Assembly (NCBI GenBank): GCA_050949165.1
Contig: JBMNFF010000003.1
Coordinates: forward strand, 1 to 64,000
Direction of reading: 5' to 3'
DNA length: 64,000 nucleotides
DNA from: DAIOXA01 sp050949165
GTDB lineage: Bacteria; Bacillota; Proteinivoracia; UBA4975
How positions within the stretch are numbered: the first letter of the stretch is position 1; every line of letters begins with the position of its first letter. Below the pieces are notes generated by a model. It did no database searches and had not been told where the DNA came from. It worked only from the letters and a program-made list of their open reading frames with translations. Positions 35,686 to 44,071 of this stretch are shown piece by piece. Position numbers and translations under genes: made by a program.

Positions 35686-36096
35686 CTAATCAAAGCGAGC
35701 GAAGGCCACTGTTTCCCCTTTATCGCAGGCCTGGAACCCATTTGCCTGGTAAAATTCCCGGGTCTCGGGCCTGTCGTCGGTCAAGAGCACCTTCTGACGC
35801 ACATCGGGGCAGGCAGCCAGCACCCCTTTCAGCAGTGCAGTGCCGATGCCCCGTCGCCGATAGGCCTTGAGGACCAGGATATCCTGGATGTAGAGAATGG
35901 TCTGGCCGTCTCCCACCGCCCGCACCAGGCCCACCAGGATTTCCCCATCCCAAGCGGATATGACTTTAAGGGAGTTGCCGATGGCCGCCATGAGCCTGGG
36001 CATATCCCGGGTGTAAACCGACCAATTGCTGTCTGCATAGAGTTCTCTGACCGCCGGTTCCGGAAGAACTGCGGTCTCCTTATATTCTATTGGCAT
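35686..36096 (-). CDS. GNAT-family N-acetyltransferase
   Basis: 136 residues. The acetyl-CoA-binding motif A is clear: YIQDILVLKAYRRRGIGTALLKGVL (about 68-92), followed by VLLTDDRPETREFYQANGF. The acceptor substrate cannot be predicted. ATG at 36096; the gene is single and convergent with the flavin reductase. Confidence 0.87.
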   Translation of the reverse strand: MPIEYKETAVLPEPAVRELYADSNWSVYTRDMPRLMAAIGNSLKVISAWDGEILVGLVRAVGDGQTILYIQDILVLKAYRRRGIGTALLKGVLAACPDVRQKVLLTDDRPETREFYQANGFQACDKGETVAFARFD

Positions 36097-36157
36097 TTCA
36101 TCGCCCCCTCAGCCTACAATATACCATATATGCTGCGCCGGAGGACCTTCCCCGGCA

Positions 36158-36184
36158 CAAAAAAAGCCCCTCTGGGGGCTTTTC
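36158..36184 (-). terminator. Terminator after the sigma/anti-sigma genes
   Basis: AGCCCCCAGAGGGGCT is followed by seven T on the minus strand, immediately after the anti-sigma stop codon. Confidence 0.85.
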
Positions 36185-36734
36185 AGATTATGCCGAAAAT
36201 GTAGGCCAGGCTGACTGCTACAAAGAGGGCCAACCCTGCCAAGGCGGGGATCAGGAGACGCGGCCGCCCTTTCAGCTCGGTCAGGCAGAGCAAGCCGGTA
36301 ATCAGGGCCAGGCCGGCGAAGATGCCGATCCTTCCCAAGGGGAGTTCTCTTTCTGTGCTATCGCCATTGGTCAGCAGACGCAGGGCATCGTCGGCCTCCA
36401 TTGCCTCGTAGTCGGTCCCGCTGGCCCACCTGGTCGGGACATTATCGGTGGTAACATCGGTCTCTCCTTCCTGGGGGGGAACACCTTGAGAGAGAATAGT
36501 CCCTTCTTGCCAAGAGGCGCCCCAGTTCTGCGGGGGCAGCAGGACCAAGATCATGGCCATGGCCAACATGGCAACCGCCGGCATAAACCATTTGCGCACC
36601 GGCCTGTGCGCCCTGTTGATACTCAGGGGAGGCACGGCGTCCAGACTGGCCTGGAGGCGAGCCCGCAAATCTGCGGGGGGCTTCACCCGGGTAAACCTGG
36701 CAGCATCTTCTCTAAGCCTCTTGTCGATACTCAT
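36183..36734 (-). CDS. Putative membrane anti-sigma factor
   Basis: 183 residues. An N-terminal cytosolic part (about 1-47, DKRLREDAARFTRVKPPADLRARLQ) leads to a membrane segment (about 49-66), an external acidic loop, and two C-terminal membrane segments. It overlaps the ECF sigma gene by 23 bases, the usual arrangement for a sigma and its regulator. The HxxxCxxC zinc motif of ZAS-type anti-sigma factors is absent, so it is of another or degenerate type. The role rests mainly on context. Confidence 0.7.
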   Translation of the reverse strand: MSIDKRLREDAARFTRVKPPADLRARLQASLDAVPPLSINRAHRPVRKWFMPAVAMLAMAMILVLLPPQNWGASWQEGTILSQGVPPQEGETDVTTDNVPTRWASGTDYEAMEADDALRLLTNGDSTERELPLGRIGIFAGLALITGLLCLTELKGRPRLLIPALAGLALFVAVSLAYIFGII

Positions 36735-37230
36735 CGCCTAACCTCCCTTTTAATTTTTTCAGGGCCTGATGGAGCCGGGACTTAACCGTCCCCACCGGGC
36801 ACTGGAGAATTTCGCTTATCTCTTCGAAGGTCCTGTCATTATAGTAGAAGAGGAGGACTACATCCCTTTGAGCCTCGGGCAGTTGGTGGACTGCCTCCAA
36901 TAGGTCCAGGCCAACTTCGGCGTGATACTCCTTGGCCTCCTCATGGCCAGGAGGAATTGGCTGCCAGCGCTTTTTCTCGCGCAGTTTCGTCAGGCAACAG
37001 CGCACCAGAATCTGCTTGGCCCAGGCATAAAAAGAACTATCCTTCTTTAGGGTGTGAATGCGGGAAAAGAGGATGACAATCATGTCCTGGAGGGCGTCGG
37101 CGGCGTCCTGTTCATTGCGCATGTAAACGAAACTCAACCCATAGAATTCTTGCTCCCGGGCCATGATCAAATCGAGGAGAGCAGTTTTGTCGCCGGCCTT
37201 GGCCAGGGCAACCTGTTTCCTGACATCCAC
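36712..37230 (-). CDS. ECF-type RNA polymerase sigma factor
   Basis: 172 residues with region 2 (EQEFYGLSFVYMRNEQDAADALQDMIVILFSRI) and region 4 (QLPEAQRDVVLLFYYNDRTFEEISEILQ, VGTVKSRLHQALKKLK). Such factors respond to envelope or other stress. The GTG at 37230 has AGGGAG eight bases upstream, so earlier ATG codons in the frame are not used. It is followed by an overlapping anti-sigma gene. No -35 AAC-type autoregulated promoter was found by eye. Confidence 0.92.
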   Translation of the reverse strand: MDVRKQVALAKAGDKTALLDLIMAREQEFYGLSFVYMRNEQDAADALQDMIVILFSRIHTLKKDSSFYAWAKQILVRCCLTKLREKKRWQPIPPGHEEAKEYHAEVGLDLLEAVHQLPEAQRDVVLLFYYNDRTFEEISEILQCPVGTVKSRLHQALKKLKGRLGDEYRQEA

Positions 37231-37361
37231 AGTATTCACTCCCTGTGACATAAATAAGAGGTGTTTTCGATACATTTAGTTCATTTTATCATATAGAAAC
37301 GCTGCAACCAAAACAAAAATCCCCCGTCCTCAACGGAGAAACAGGGGTAAACCTGCGAAGG

Positions 37362-37634
37362 CTAGGGACCGACCTTCCAGTATTCAGATCCGTCAGAGGT
37401 GCAGTCCAACAGACCGTTTTCAAATAGTTCGGTGCGGAGCAACGCTGCCTGGTCGAAGGAATGTAACTTATTGATAATTGCATTTACCTCATGCAAGGAA
37501 TAGCTCCTGCCCGTCACAAACCTCGAGGCGACATATTCCAGGGCCAAATCCCTGTATTTGCGGCGGCATGGCCAGGTCTTGAGGCGCATGGAATCGTCCA
37601 GGTAGTCCTTTAATTCCTTTACCAGTATATCCAT
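37362..37634 (-). CDS. DUF2087 domain protein
   Basis: 90 residues. The pattern matches DUF2087: LKTWPCRRKYRDLALEYVASRF, a GRSYSLHEVNAIIN helix and LRTELFENGLLDCTSDGSEYW. It is a small winged-helix-like module often found at the C-terminus of regulators; here it stands alone. AGGGGGG precedes the ATG. Function is unknown. Confidence 0.78.
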   Translation of the reverse strand: MDILVKELKDYLDDSMRLKTWPCRRKYRDLALEYVASRFVTGRSYSLHEVNAIINKLHSFDQAALLRTELFENGLLDCTSDGSEYWKVGP

Positions 37635-37712
37635 GATAACCCCCCTTTGAAGTTTCGGTATCTTTATTCTCTGCCTATTCCAGGATTTCCTGCCGGCACT
37701 GGACAGCGAACT

Positions 37713-38093
37713 CTATTCCCCATCCAAAAACGGTGAAGTGATGATGAAGTCCGCCGTGGCCTGGTTGGTGGCCACGGGGATATTCTTCAGGGCCGCCACC
37801 CGCAGCAAGGCCTTGACATCGGGATCATGGGGTTGAGCTGTCAGCGGGTCCCAGAAGAAGACGAGGATATCTATCTCTCCAGCCACGATTTTGCTGCCGA
37901 TCTGCAGGTCGCCGCCCTGGGGGCCGCTGAGCACGCGCTCAATCTCCAGGCCCGTTTCCCGGGCGACCACTGTACCCGTCGTGCCCGTTGCCCATAGGCA
38001 ATAGCGGGATAACGCCTCTTTATTCACCCTGCACCAGGCCACCAACTCGTCCTTGCGGTTGTCATGGGCAATCAGGGCAATTGCTTTCGCCAT
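37713..38093 (-). CDS. mgsA: Methylglyoxal synthase
   Basis: 126 residues. The enzyme turns dihydroxyacetone phosphate into methylglyoxal. The family features are present: IALIAHDNRKDELVAW (active-site Asp and His region), LWATGTTGTVV and the phosphate loop GPQGGDLQIGSKI, then FFWDPLTAQPHDPDVKALLR. The ATG at 38093 has AGGAGGGAG upstream and removes an unsupported 20-codon extension. The MTA salvage operon nearby also produces dihydroxyacetone phosphate; a link is only speculation. Confidence 0.94.
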   Translation of the reverse strand: MAKAIALIAHDNRKDELVAWCRVNKEALSRYCLWATGTTGTVVARETGLEIERVLSGPQGGDLQIGSKIVAGEIDILVFFWDPLTAQPHDPDVKALLRVAALKNIPVATNQATADFIITSPFLDGE

Positions 38094-38170
38094 ACGCTTC
38101 TCCCTCCTGTCCTCAGTTTCGCCCTCTGCTCGTATCTTTTCCACTCTGCCCATGGATTTTCCTGCAAATC

Positions 38171-38200
38171 AAAAAAAGAAAGCCCGGCCCCTGGGCCGGG
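38171..38200 (-). terminator. Terminator after the first DPG-repeat lipoprotein
   Basis: CCCGGCCC-AG-GGGCCGGG is followed on the minus strand by CTTTCTTTTTTT. Confidence 0.8.
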
Positions 38201-38222
38201 AATGCGTATGCAGATAAGGCAG

Positions 38223-38245
38223 AGCCCGGCCGCACCGGCCGGGCT
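38223..38245 (-). terminator. Second hairpin just after the lipoprotein stop
   Basis: AGCCCGGCCG-GTG-CGGCCGGGCT is a perfect ten-pair stem without a T-run. It stands directly in front of the true terminator at 38171. Confidence 0.5.
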
Positions 38246-38251
38246 GACAGC

Positions 38252-39088
38252 TTAGAATGGGATTGCTCTCTCGACAATCAATTCTGAGACATTGTCGCTG
38301 ATAGCCATCTTCCACTTGGTAAAGATGTGCTTGCCAGCGATTGTGGCGACTTCCCAGTCATACTCTACACCTTCTCCAACCCAGATCCAGCTGAAGCGGT
38401 AGCGTTCCACGGGGATGCTGCCGAAGCCGAAATCCTTGGTAGTGGTGCTGTGATCCTTGACAACCCAGCCGGAGTTGGTAAACCCATCCTCACTGGTAAA
38501 AACTTCTGCATAGCCTTCGCTATAAGCATAGAAGGGAATGAGGTGGAAGGCGAAACCAAACAGGGCCAGCGCTGCCAGATCGCCGGTGGTGTATTCGCCA
38601 TTGGATCCAGCTTTGACCAAGTCCCCGGCCTCGTTGAACCACACTTCAACCACCGACTCTTCGCCGCCTTCCAGAATGGTAATCCTGTACTGGGGGCAAA
38701 CCTCAGTGCTGTCGACCTCATTCAGGGTGTAGCTCACTTCCTCCTCACCGACATAGACATGGGAATAGGTGTACTCGCTGGCCTCATCGTCAGCAGGGTC
38801 AGTGATAAAGGTATACTGCAGTTCCTTGAAGGCTTTGAAGACATCGGGATAATCAGAAAAAGAGTAGAACTCCCCTGGGACGGCGGGACCGGCAGTACCG
38901 GGGTCCTCCCCGGGATCTTCACCGGGATCCTCGCCGGGATCATCGCCGGGATCATCGCCGGGATCATCGCCGGGCTCGCTGACATTGCCGGGGTCATCTA
39001 CGGGATCACCGGCCTTAAAGGAAATTTTACAGCCGGCAGCAGAAAGTATCAATACTGCTATCAGCAGCAAAGCCAGTAAACGTTTCAA
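38252..39088 (-). CDS. Lipoprotein with DPG-repeat linker (paralog A)
   Basis: 278 residues. The lipobox LILSAAGC places cysteine at about 20. It is followed by an acidic linker of about seven DPGD/DPGE units (about 32-63) encoded by near-identical 12-base repeats, and a beta-rich domain of about 210 residues (GEFYSFSDYPDVFKAFKELQ, YVGEEEVSYTL, HIFTKWKMAIS). It is anchored outside; the linker could span part of the wall. TTG start, GGGGG nine bases upstream. A close paralog lies 132 bases upstream. The domain was not recognised. Confidence 0.75.
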   Translation of the reverse strand: MKRLLALLLIAVLILSAAGCKISFKAGDPVDDPGNVSEPGDDPGDDPGDDPGEDPGEDPGEDPGTAGPAVPGEFYSFSDYPDVFKAFKELQYTFITDPADDEASEYTYSHVYVGEEEVSYTLNEVDSTEVCPQYRITILEGGEESVVEVWFNEAGDLVKAGSNGEYTTGDLAALALFGFAFHLIPFYAYSEGYAEVFTSEDGFTNSGWVVKDHSTTTKDFGFGSIPVERYRFSWIWVGEGVEYDWEVATIAGKHIFTKWKMAISDNVSELIVERAIPF

Positions 39089-39191
39089 ACTCTATTTCCC
39101 CCTTTGACATAGTCAAGTATAGGGTATGACAAAGCTGCCCCCTCTGCTTTTGTGGTAATGCCTTTTCCTTTTCTCTAATTGCGAAAATGCA

Positions 39192-39217
39192 CAAAAAAAC
39201 CGGCCCTCAAGGCCGGG
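39192..39217 (-). terminator. Terminator after lipoprotein paralog B
   Basis: CCGGCC-TTGAG-GGCCGG is followed by seven T on the minus strand, so the two lipoproteins are probably separate units. Confidence 0.8.
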
Positions 39218-39220
39218 ATT

Positions 39221-40036
39221 CTAGAAGGGAACTGCCCTGGTCACTTTCAGCTCCATCGGGGAACTGCCGGCATAACTGGTGGTGCTGGAAATGAACAAGT
39301 ACTTATCCCCGATCTTGGCAATTTCCTCCACCGTGGCATAGTTGCCCTCGGAACCATAATCATAGTAATGAATTGTCACCATCCCGGCCCCCAAATCCGC
39401 CTTGCGGGTGCCGACTTCGTTGACCTGGAGATCGTCAAATGCTGCAAACACACTGGGATCTGTGTAGATATCGCCTAAATGATAACCTTCAAAACGACTG
39501 TGTTGCCAGATGAACTCGGTGCACAAGGTGTCAACCCATTCCTCGGTCCACCACTCCAGGGTGTAAGGATCGTTGTTTATAGTCTCTAATACACCTTCTT
39601 CGTTCAGCGCACCAACTTGGATTACTTCTCCTGCCTCGGTAATCCAGAAATCCATATCGCCCTTAAGATCGTCACTGTTGGCGGTAAGGGCATAACGCCG
39701 GGCATTCTGGCCCAGCACTTCCTCGTCCCCCAGGTAAATAGCCCTGAAGGCATAGGTCTCGATTTGGTCAGAATAGGTAAACTCAAGCTCCCGGAAAGAG
39801 AGGAGAAAGCCCAGGCCCACGTCCTGGGAAAATGTGTAGAATTCCCCATCCACCGTCCTCCATTTGCCATCTCCAGAGCCGGGATCCGGATCAGGGTCAG
39901 CGCTGGGATCCGGGCCAGGGTCAGCGCCGGGGTCTTGGTTGGGATCGCCGGGATCCACATTGCCAATGGAGAATTTACAGCCGGCGACAGACAGCACCAG
40001 AACGGCTATGAGCAACAGAGCAAAAAATCGTTTCAA
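39221..40036 (-). CDS. Lipoprotein with DPG-rich linker (paralog B)
   Basis: 271 residues. The layout is the same as paralog A: lipobox VLSVAGC, an Asp-Pro-Gly-rich linker (about 28-55) with less regular repeats (DPGADPGPDPSADPD), and a beta-rich domain beginning GEFYTFSQDVG and ending with LKVTRAVPF, like ERAIPF of paralog A. The TTG at 40036 keeps the same distance from GGGGG as in paralog A; an ATG two codons earlier is too close to the ribosome site. Function is unknown. Confidence 0.75.
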   Translation of the reverse strand: MKRFFALLLIAVLVLSVAGCKFSIGNVDPGDPNQDPGADPGPDPSADPDPDPGSGDGKWRTVDGEFYTFSQDVGLGFLLSFRELEFTYSDQIETYAFRAIYLGDEEVLGQNARRYALTANSDDLKGDMDFWITEAGEVIQVGALNEEGVLETINNDPYTLEWWTEEWVDTLCTEFIWQHSRFEGYHLGDIYTDPSVFAAFDDLQVNEVGTRKADLGAGMVTIHYYDYGSEGNYATVEEIAKIGDKYLFISSTTSYAGSSPMELKVTRAVPF

Positions 40037-40139
40037 ACTCATACCCCCTTTTTAAATACAGGGTATTACAGTTCTCCCTCCGTTGCCGTATTGTAATTGC
40101 GCTTTAATTGTATAATTTTGCGTCTCCTTGGACTGGGCT

Positions 40140-41321
40140 TCAGTCCAGGACCGACAAGGCCTGGCGGAGATCGGCGATGATATCTTCCCCATGCTCCAGA
40201 CCTATGGAGAGGCGAATCATGCTGGGAGTCAGCCCGGCCTGGGCGATTTCGTCATGGGAATAGCCCCGATGAGTCATGGCGAAGGGATGCTGAACCAGGC
40301 TTTCACAGTCCCCCAGGCTCACCGCCAGCTTAAAGAGCCTGAGCCCGTCCACAACCGCCTTGGACTGCTCCACCGTTCCGTCCACATCAAAGCTGACCAT
40401 GGCCCCGAATCCCAGCATCTGGGTTGCCGCGATTTGATGGCCGGGGAAATCGGCAAGGCCGGGGTAGTACACCTTGGTGACCCGGGGGTGTCGGGCAAGA
40501 AATTCAGCCACCATTTGGGCGTTTTTCTCATGTTCCCGCATCCTTAGCGCCAGGGTCTTGAGGCCCCGGAGCAGCAGCCAGGCAGTGAAGGGACTCATAA
40601 CCCCGCCAAACTCGCACAGATAGCCGAACTTCAAATGCTGGATGTAGTCGGCATCCTTGGCCACGGCCAGACCGGCGATGACATCCCCGTGGCCACTGAT
40701 GTACTTGGTGGCGCTGTGCACCACCACGTCGGCCCCCAGCTCCAGGGGGCGCTGGAAGTAGGGGGTGGCAAAGGTATTGTCCACCACCACTTTTACCCCC
40801 CGGTCCCGGGCAGCCCGGGCTACGGCGGCAATGTCGATTATCTGCAGGCTGGGATTGACCGGTGTCTCGAAGTAGACGACCCGGGTCCTTTCATTTATGG
40901 CTCCGGCCAGGGCCCGGGGATCGGTGAGATCCACCAGCCGGGCCTGGATTCCGTATTGGGGCAGGATGTTCTTGACAAAGTTCCAGGCCGAGCCGTAGAG
41001 AATCCGGTGGGCGATGATTTCATCCCCGGGTTTGAGCAGAGACAAGAGCACCGAGCTGATGGCCGCCATCCCCGAGGCGAAGGCCACGGCGGCGGCGCCG
41101 CCTTCCAGCACCGCCATCCGCTCCTCCAGGACCCGGAGGGTGGGATTATTGCCCCGGGAATACACATAGTCGCTGGTCTCGAAGGCGAAGGTGGCGTCGG
41201 CATGGTCCAGGGAATCAAAGGTAAAGGTGGAGGTCATGAAGATGGGGTAGTTCAGGGCCCGCTTGGGATTCTGCTCCTCGCCCCCGGCATGGATGGACAG
41301 GGTCTGAAAGTGCTTGGCCAT
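40140..41321 (-). CDS. Cys/Met-metabolism PLP enzyme (gamma-lyase or sulfhydrylase type)
   Basis: 393 residues. PLP-binding lysine in VVVHSATKYISGHGD (about 207), YSRGNNPTLRVLEERMAVLEGG near the N-terminus, and SLGDCESLVQHPFAMTH near the C-terminus are typical of the trans-sulfuration family. Methionine gamma-lyases usually have YGCT around residue 114; here it is LYGSAWNF, so a true methionine lyase is uncertain. In the MTA salvage operon it might instead capture methanethiol with an activated homoserine, or release it. Its start overlaps the mtaD stop. Confidence 0.88.
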   Translation of the reverse strand: MAKHFQTLSIHAGGEEQNPKRALNYPIFMTSTFTFDSLDHADATFAFETSDYVYSRGNNPTLRVLEERMAVLEGGAAAVAFASGMAAISSVLLSLLKPGDEIIAHRILYGSAWNFVKNILPQYGIQARLVDLTDPRALAGAINERTRVVYFETPVNPSLQIIDIAAVARAARDRGVKVVVDNTFATPYFQRPLELGADVVVHSATKYISGHGDVIAGLAVAKDADYIQHLKFGYLCEFGGVMSPFTAWLLLRGLKTLALRMREHEKNAQMVAEFLARHPRVTKVYYPGLADFPGHQIAATQMLGFGAMVSFDVDGTVEQSKAVVDGLRLFKLAVSLGDCESLVQHPFAMTHRGYSHDEIAQAGLTPSMIRLSIGLEHGEDIIADLRQALSVLD

Positions 41322-42583
41322 CAGTCCAGCAACTCCCTGGCCGAGCGGGCAGCCTCAAAGAGCACCCGCTCTTCATCGATGGTGGTGAGCTGGCCGTCCT
41401 CCAGGAGGATCCTGCCGTCCACCATGACCAGGACCACATCGGAAGATTGGGCCGAGTACACCACATGGGCCTCGAGATCATGCCGGGGCGTCAGGTGGGG
41501 CTTATCCAGGTCCAGGAGGATCAGGTCGGCCTTTAACCCCTGGCGAATTGCCCCGACATCCTCCAGAAACAGCGCCCGGGCCCCCATGGCGGTGGCCATC
41601 TCCAGGGCCTGGCCGGCGGAAATCAGGGTGGGATCATTGTGCACCCCCTTGTGGATCAGGGCGGCCAGGCGGATTTCTTCCAACATATCCAGGTTGTTGT
41701 TGCTGGCGGCCCCGTCGGTGCCCAGGCCAACGGTGACTCCCCTGGCCAGCAGGGCGGGAATGGGGGCGATGCCGCTGCCCAATTTCAGATTGCTGTTGGG
41801 ATTATGGGCCACCCGCACATCGTGGCGGGCCAGGATGTCCACATCCTCCTCGCTGAGGTTGACGCAGTGGGCAGCCAGCACGGGCAGCTCAAACATTCCC
41901 GCCTCCTCCAGCACCGCCACGGGACTCTTGCCAAATTGCCTGTAACTATCTTCCACTTCTCCCGGGGTTTCCGACAGATGGATCTGCAGGGGGAGGTTTA
42001 ACTCCCGGGCCAGGTCCAGGACCTCTGCCAAATGGGGCTGGGGACAGGTGTACGGGGCATGGGGCCCCACCATGGTGGTAATCCTCCCCTGGCCCCTGCC
42101 CTGCCAGGCCCGGACAAATTCCCGGGTCTCGGCCATGGCCTGGGCAAAGTTGGGGCCCAGGGCCACCAGGCCCCGGGAGAGCACCGCCCGGATTCCCGTC
42201 TCCTCGGCCGCCCGGGCCACCGCATCTTCAAAGAAGTACATGTCGGTAAAGGTGGTGGCGCCGCCCCGGATCATCTCGGCAATGGCCAGCATGGTCCCCC
42301 AGTACACCCGGTCGGCATTGAGCTTGGCCTCCAGAGGCCAGATCTTCTCCTCCAGCCACTGCTTCAGGGGCAGGTCGTCGGCCACCGAGCGCAACAAAGT
42401 CATGGCGGCGTGGCCGTGGGTGTTGACAAAACCGGGGAGCAGGGCGCAGTTTTCGGCGGGGATGACCCGGTCATAGTCCTCTTCCCGACCGGCTCCCACC
42501 AAATCGATGCGTCCGTCCCGCACCCCCACATCGGCAGGACCCAGGCCCAGCACATGGGCGCCTCTGAACAATACAGATTCCAT
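41321..42583 (-). CDS. mtaD: 5-methylthioadenosine/S-adenosylhomocysteine deaminase
   Basis: 420 residues of the amidohydrolase family. Zinc ligands appear in GFVNTHGHAAM (about 57-63), HLSETPGEVEDS, AAHCVNLSEED and LGTDGAASNNNLDM. HNPNSNLKLGSGIAP is the TrzN/MtaD hallmark. It deaminates methylthioadenosine to methylthioinosine. TTAGGAG precedes the ATG. It follows the aldolase and precedes the PLP enzyme, which fits a salvage route that begins with deamination. Confidence 0.93.
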   Translation of the reverse strand: MESVLFRGAHVLGLGPADVGVRDGRIDLVGAGREEDYDRVIPAENCALLPGFVNTHGHAAMTLLRSVADDLPLKQWLEEKIWPLEAKLNADRVYWGTMLAIAEMIRGGATTFTDMYFFEDAVARAAEETGIRAVLSRGLVALGPNFAQAMAETREFVRAWQGRGQGRITTMVGPHAPYTCPQPHLAEVLDLARELNLPLQIHLSETPGEVEDSYRQFGKSPVAVLEEAGMFELPVLAAHCVNLSEEDVDILARHDVRVAHNPNSNLKLGSGIAPIPALLARGVTVGLGTDGAASNNNLDMLEEIRLAALIHKGVHNDPTLISAGQALEMATAMGARALFLEDVGAIRQGLKADLILLDLDKPHLTPRHDLEAHVVYSAQSSDVVLVMVDGRILLEDGQLTTIDEERVLFEAARSARELLD

Positions 42584-42595
42584 TCTCCTAACCTC

Positions 42596-43243
42596 CTAAC
42601 GCTGGCCATAGCTGTTCAGGAAGTACTGGCGCATGGCGTCAATATCTTCCTGGGGCAGCTCCACCACACCGCCTATTGTCTGGGCGGCGATGGTGATCAT
42701 GGCGCTCTTTTCGATGATCTGGCAGACGGTCATGGCCTGGCCCAGGGTCGCCGCTGCGCCCAGGGCCCCATGATTGGCCAGGAGCACGCCGTTCCGCCCC
42801 TCCAGAGCCTCCACGACATTTTCTCCCAACTCCGCCGTGCCCGGCAGGGCATAGCGGGCCACCCGGACGTCGCCGCCGACAATCTGGACCAGATCCTCCA
42901 CGGCGCCGGGGATGGGCACCCGGGCGGCGGCCATGGCCGTGGCGTAGACGCTGTGGGTGTGGACGATGGCGTGGACATCTTCCCGGGCGGCATAGATGGC
43001 CCGGTGCAGGGGATGCTCGGTGGAGGGCTTGCGGTTGCCCTCGACGATATTGCCCTCCAGGTCCATGACCAGGATGTCCTCAGCTTGGGTGCAGAAATAG
43101 TCCATGCCGCTGGGGGTAATGGCCAGCAAATCGCCCCGGGGCAGGCGGCAGCTTATATTGCCCCAAGTGCCGATGGCCAGGGCGGCCCTGGCCATCTCCC
43201 GGCCGGCGGCCGCCACCGCCTCCCGCTCCTCTCGGTAAAGCAT
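42596..43243 (-). CDS. Class II aldolase, probable 5-methylthioribulose-1-phosphate aldolase
   Basis: 215 residues, the same size as FucA. Seen: WGNISCRLPRGD, LAITPSGMDY, the catalytic glutamate in KPSTEHPLHRAIYA, and the zinc histidines in AIVHTHSVYATAMA and LLANHGAL. Known DHAP-shunt enzymes of this family split methylthioribulose 1-phosphate into DHAP and methylthioacetaldehyde. The ATG at 43243 overlaps the phosphorylase stop (TGATG). The substrate call rests on the operon with mtnA. Confidence 0.88.
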   Translation of the reverse strand: MLYREEREAVAAAGREMARAALAIGTWGNISCRLPRGDLLAITPSGMDYFCTQAEDILVMDLEGNIVEGNRKPSTEHPLHRAIYAAREDVHAIVHTHSVYATAMAAARVPIPGAVEDLVQIVGGDVRVARYALPGTAELGENVVEALEGRNGVLLANHGALGAAATLGQAMTVCQIIEKSAMITIAAQTIGGVVELPQEDIDAMRQYFLNSYGQR

Positions 43244-43986
43244 CAGCATCCCCCCTTGCCGCACAGGATTTCCACCGCCCGGATGGCGATCCTCGCCTCG
43301 GCTTCGATGGCCTGGGCCACCAGGTCCCGGTGGGGATTATAGGCGTCGGCATCGAAGTCTATGGCCATCCCGTCTATGGCCAGGATGGCTCCGGCCTGCA
43401 CTCCCCGCAGGGAAGCCACCACCAGGAGGGCGGCACACTCCATTTCCACGGCAATGGCGCCGGCTTGGGCCATGAGGTTGTTGGGCAGGTCCAGGAGGGC
43501 GGGGAAGAAGGCATCCAGGGTGAGGACGATGCCGGAATGAACAGGGAAGTTCTTTTGCCCGGCCGCCGCCTTCTGCAGGGCCAGGGTCACCTCCATATCG
43601 GCCACGGCGGGATAGGACAAGGGCGCCAGTTGCCGGGTCACCCCTTCTTCCCGCACGGCGCCGGTGGCAATTACCAAGGCCCCGTCCCGAATCTTCCGGT
43701 TCAGCGACCCCGCCGTGCCGATGCGGATGAGGCGTCGGGCCCCCGCCCGGATCAGCAGTTCAAAGCACACCGCCGCCCCGGCTGCGCCCACGCCGTGGGA
43801 GCACACCGCCAGGGGCACGCCCCGGCTGGCGCCGGTGAATATCCTGTACTCCCGATTCCAGGCCACCTCCCGTGCATCCTCCAGCATGCCTGCGATCAGT
43901 TCGGCCCGGAAGGGATCTCCGCACACCAGCACGTCGGGGGGCAAGGAATCGGGGGGAATTTTTATAATGGGAAGCAGTTCAGTCAT
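43243..43986 (-). CDS. Nucleoside phosphorylase (Udp/MTAP-like), candidate methylthioinosine phosphorylase
   Basis: 247 residues of the trimer/hexamer nucleoside phosphorylase family: GDPFRAELIAG phosphate loop, HGVGAAGAAVCFELLI, LIRIGTAGSLN, and the ribose-contact VEMECAALLVVA. It is closest in pattern to uridine phosphorylase. Given mtaD and mtnA in the operon, it probably cleaves methylthioinosine (or MTA) to methylthioribose 1-phosphate. AAGGAGGG precedes the ATG. It starts 85 bases after mtnA. Confidence 0.88.
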   Translation of the reverse strand: MTELLPIIKIPPDSLPPDVLVCGDPFRAELIAGMLEDAREVAWNREYRIFTGASRGVPLAVCSHGVGAAGAAVCFELLIRAGARRLIRIGTAGSLNRKIRDGALVIATGAVREEGVTRQLAPLSYPAVADMEVTLALQKAAAGQKNFPVHSGIVLTLDAFFPALLDLPNNLMAQAGAIAVEMECAALLVVASLRGVQAGAILAIDGMAIDFDADAYNPHRDLVAQAIEAEARIAIRAVEILCGKGGC

Positions 43987-44028
43987 ATGTACCCTCCTTA
44001 TTTTGGATATTAGCGGTTGTAAAGCCTG

Positions 44029-44056
44029 CCCGGCTTCGGGGCCTCTGGAAGCCGGG
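44029..44056 (-). other. Hairpin between mtnA and the phosphorylase gene
   Basis: CCCGGCTTC and GAAGCCGGG form a nine-pair stem without a T-run inside the operon. It may protect or process the mRNA. Confidence 0.35.
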
Positions 44057-44071
44057 TGACAAAAGCCGCCC

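Noticed and set aside
38880..39000. Short regular repeats, possible CRISPR
   Set aside because: Units are 12 bases without unique spacers, in frame, and encode the DPGD/DPGE linker of a lipoprotein.
40635..43342. Two 436-codon open frames opposite the MTA salvage genes
   Set aside because: Both are shadows of mtaD, the aldolase and the PLP enzyme; composition is Gly/His/Gln-rich as expected for antisense frames.
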